Source: Betaproteobacteria bacterium (lineage in GTDB: Bacteria > Pseudomonadota > Gammaproteobacteria > Burkholderiales > SG8-41). Taken from it: DNA of 7,499 bases. The position numbers were made by a program, and so were the translations under genes. The notes below the pieces were generated by a model. The model was not told where the DNA came from and ran no database searches. It saw nothing but the letters and a program-made list of their open reading frames with translations. Below, piece after piece: positions 6,290 through 7,499 of the stretch (positions are counted from its first letter, which is position 1; every line of letters starts with the position of its first letter). The DNA lies in contig JAHFRO010000075.1 of NCBI GenBank assembly GCA_023266245.1, positions 1,383-8,881 of the forward strand, written 5' to 3'.

Positions 6290-7499
6290 ATGAAGCCGTT
6301 TCAAACCGATGCCCGCTGCCCTCTGGACGGGGTGCGCGTGCTCGATCTCACGCGCGTGGTCGCGGGCAACATGGTGAGCCTGCTGCTCGCGGACTTCGGC
6401 GCGGAGGTGATCAAGATCGAGCCCCCGGAGGGCGACCCGCTGCGCGACTGGCTGGTGGCGGGGATCGCCACCAACTGGAAGGTCTACGCGCGCAACAAGA
6501 AAAGCGTGTGCCTCAACCTGCGCAAGGACGAGGGCAGGGCGCTGCTGCTCAAGCTCGCCGAAACCGCGCACGTCTTCATCGAGAATTTTCGGCCCGGCAC
6601 GCTGGAGAAGATGGGCCTCGCACCGGAAGTGCTGCAGGCGCGCAATCCGAAGTTGATCATCGTGCGCGTCACCGGCTGGGGCCAGACCGGGCCGTACCGG
6701 CACAAGCCGGGCTTCGGCACGCTCGCCGAGGGCGCTTCCGGGTTCGCCGCGTTGAACGGCTTCGCCGACCGCGAGCCGGTGCTGCCGCCGATGCAGCTCG
6801 CCGACTGCACCGCGGGCGCCTATGGCGCCTTCGCCGCGCTGGTGGCGCTGCGCCACGTCGAGGTGAGCGGCGGCCGGGGACAGGTCATCGACGTTTCGCT
6901 GCTCGAGCCGCTGTTCTCATTCATGGGACCGCAGGCGGCGAGCTACCAGGCGAGCGGCAGGTTGCGCCCGCGCACCGGCAGCCGTTCCACCACCGCCGCC
7001 CCGCGCAACGCCTACCGCACCGGCGACGGCAAATGGGTGTGCCTGTCGGCCTCGACCCAGGCCATGACCGAGCGCCTGTTCCGCGTCATCGGCCGTCCCG
7101 AGCTCATCGACGATCCGCGCTACAGCACCAACGCCGAGCGCGTCCAACACGCCGCGGAGCTCGACGCCATCGTCGGCGAGTTCATCGGCCGCATGACGCT
7201 CACACAGAATCTGGAGTTCTTCGACAGGGCCGAGGTGACGGTGGGCCCGATCTACGACATTTCGCAGATCGTGGAGGACCCCCACGTGAGGGCGCGGGAG
7301 ATGGTGGTGGACCTGCCCGATGACGAGATGGGCACGGTCCCGATGCACTGCGTGGTGCCGCGGCTCTCCGCCACCCCCGGTGCGATCCGGCGCCCCGCGC
7401 CCGGGCTCGGCGAGCACAATGCCGAAGTGCTCGGCGCGCTTGGCTTGAGCCGCGAGGACCTGGCGCGGCTCGCCGGCTCGGACGTGATCTACCAGGGCA
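6290..7499 (+). CDS. Family III CoA-transferase (CaiB/BaiF/Frc type), C-terminus cut by window edge
   Basis: Family III enzymes move CoA between carboxylic acids through an aspartyl-CoA anhydride intermediate. I read 403 residues from the ATG at 6290 before the window ends; family members are about 400 long, so only a short tail should be missing. Visible marks are the N-terminal LDGVRVLDLTRVVAGNM (12-28) and LLADFGAEVIKIEPPEGDPLR (32-52), NKKSVCLNL (69-77), FIENFRPGTLEKMGL (96-110), and GWGQTGPYRHKPGFGTLAEG (129-148). The probable catalytic Asp172 is in MQLADCTAGAYGA, equivalent to Asp169 of formyl-CoA transferase. Residues 25-28 read AGNM, where most homologues I recall have AGP plus an aromatic residue near the CoA site. 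The gene follows the IclR-family gene by 22 bp on the same strand and is likely cotranscribed. No good Shine-Dalgarno sequence is visible. Substrates cannot be assigned; succinyl-CoA as donor would fit the neighbouring succinate-forming lyase but is speculation. Confidence 0.93.
   Translation, partial: MKPFQTDARCPLDGVRVLDLTRVVAGNMVSLLLADFGAEVIKIEPPEGDPLRDWLVAGIATNWKVYARNKKSVCLNLRKDEGRALLLKLAETAHVFIENFRPGTLEKMGLAPEVLQARNPKLIIVRVTGWGQTGPYRHKPGFGTLAEGASGFAALNGFADREPVLPPMQLADCTAGAYGAFAALVALRHVEVSGGRGQVIDVSLLEPLFSFMGPQAASYQASGRLRPRTGSRSTTAAPRNAYRTGDGKWVCLSASTQAMTERLFRVIGRPELIDDPRYSTNAERVQHAAELDAIVGEFIGRMTLTQNLEFFDRAEVTVGPIYDISQIVEDPHVRAREMVVDLPDDEMGTVPMHCVVPRLSATPGAIRRPAPGLGEHNAEVLGALGLSREDLARLAGSDVIYQG

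Overview
The window is GC-rich and densely coded. It looks like a chromosomal segment of a proteobacterium, most probably a betaproteobacterium. This rests on the hemA-prfA-prmC gene order, on the close resemblance of the proteins to proteobacterial families (a PrpB almost collinear with the enterobacterial one as I remember it), and on the strong G/C bias at third codon positions. No similarity search was possible, so the taxonomic call is an inference. I see no mobile element, CRISPR array, tRNA or rRNA.

Positions 1-3247 (all minus strand) hold a housekeeping operon that reads hemA -> prfA -> prmC from right to left. HemA makes the first committed intermediate of tetrapyrrole synthesis. PrfA is release factor 1. 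PrmC is the methyltransferase that modifies the GGQ glutamine of PrfA; it runs off the left edge with only a short C-terminal tail missing. Gaps are 43 bp (hemA-prfA) and 32 bp (prfA-prmC). The hemA-prfA gap contains a GC hairpin followed by six T on the transcribed strand, which looks like a weak terminator or attenuator. A candidate hemA promoter lies in the 108-bp gap upstream, mixed with a perfect GGGGG/CCCCC inverted repeat.

Positions 3356-5289 (minus strand) hold a two-gene unit, prpB -> D-2-hydroxyacid dehydrogenase, with only 14 bp between the genes. PrpB is a methylisocitrate lyase with the catalytic motif intact, yet no other methylcitrate-cycle gene (prpC, prpD, acnD, prpF) is seen here.

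Positions 5473-7499 (plus strand) are transcribed divergently from prpB. They hold an IclR-family regulator and, 22 bp downstream, a family III (CaiB/Frc type) CoA-transferase cut by the right edge. The 183-bp divergent spacer contains candidate back-to-back promoters whose -35 regions overlap, plus an imperfect inverted repeat that could be the IclR-family operator. Together the right-hand four genes look like a small regulated catabolic module for a carboxylic acid: CoA activation or transfer, C-C cleavage giving a 2-oxoacid such as pyruvate, and 2-oxoacid/2-hydroxyacid redox. The substrate cannot be read from the sequence.

Nothing here is clearly an undescribed system. The most interesting points are the orphan prpB in an IclR/CoA-transferase setting and the hairpin-T-run inside the hemA-prfA junction.
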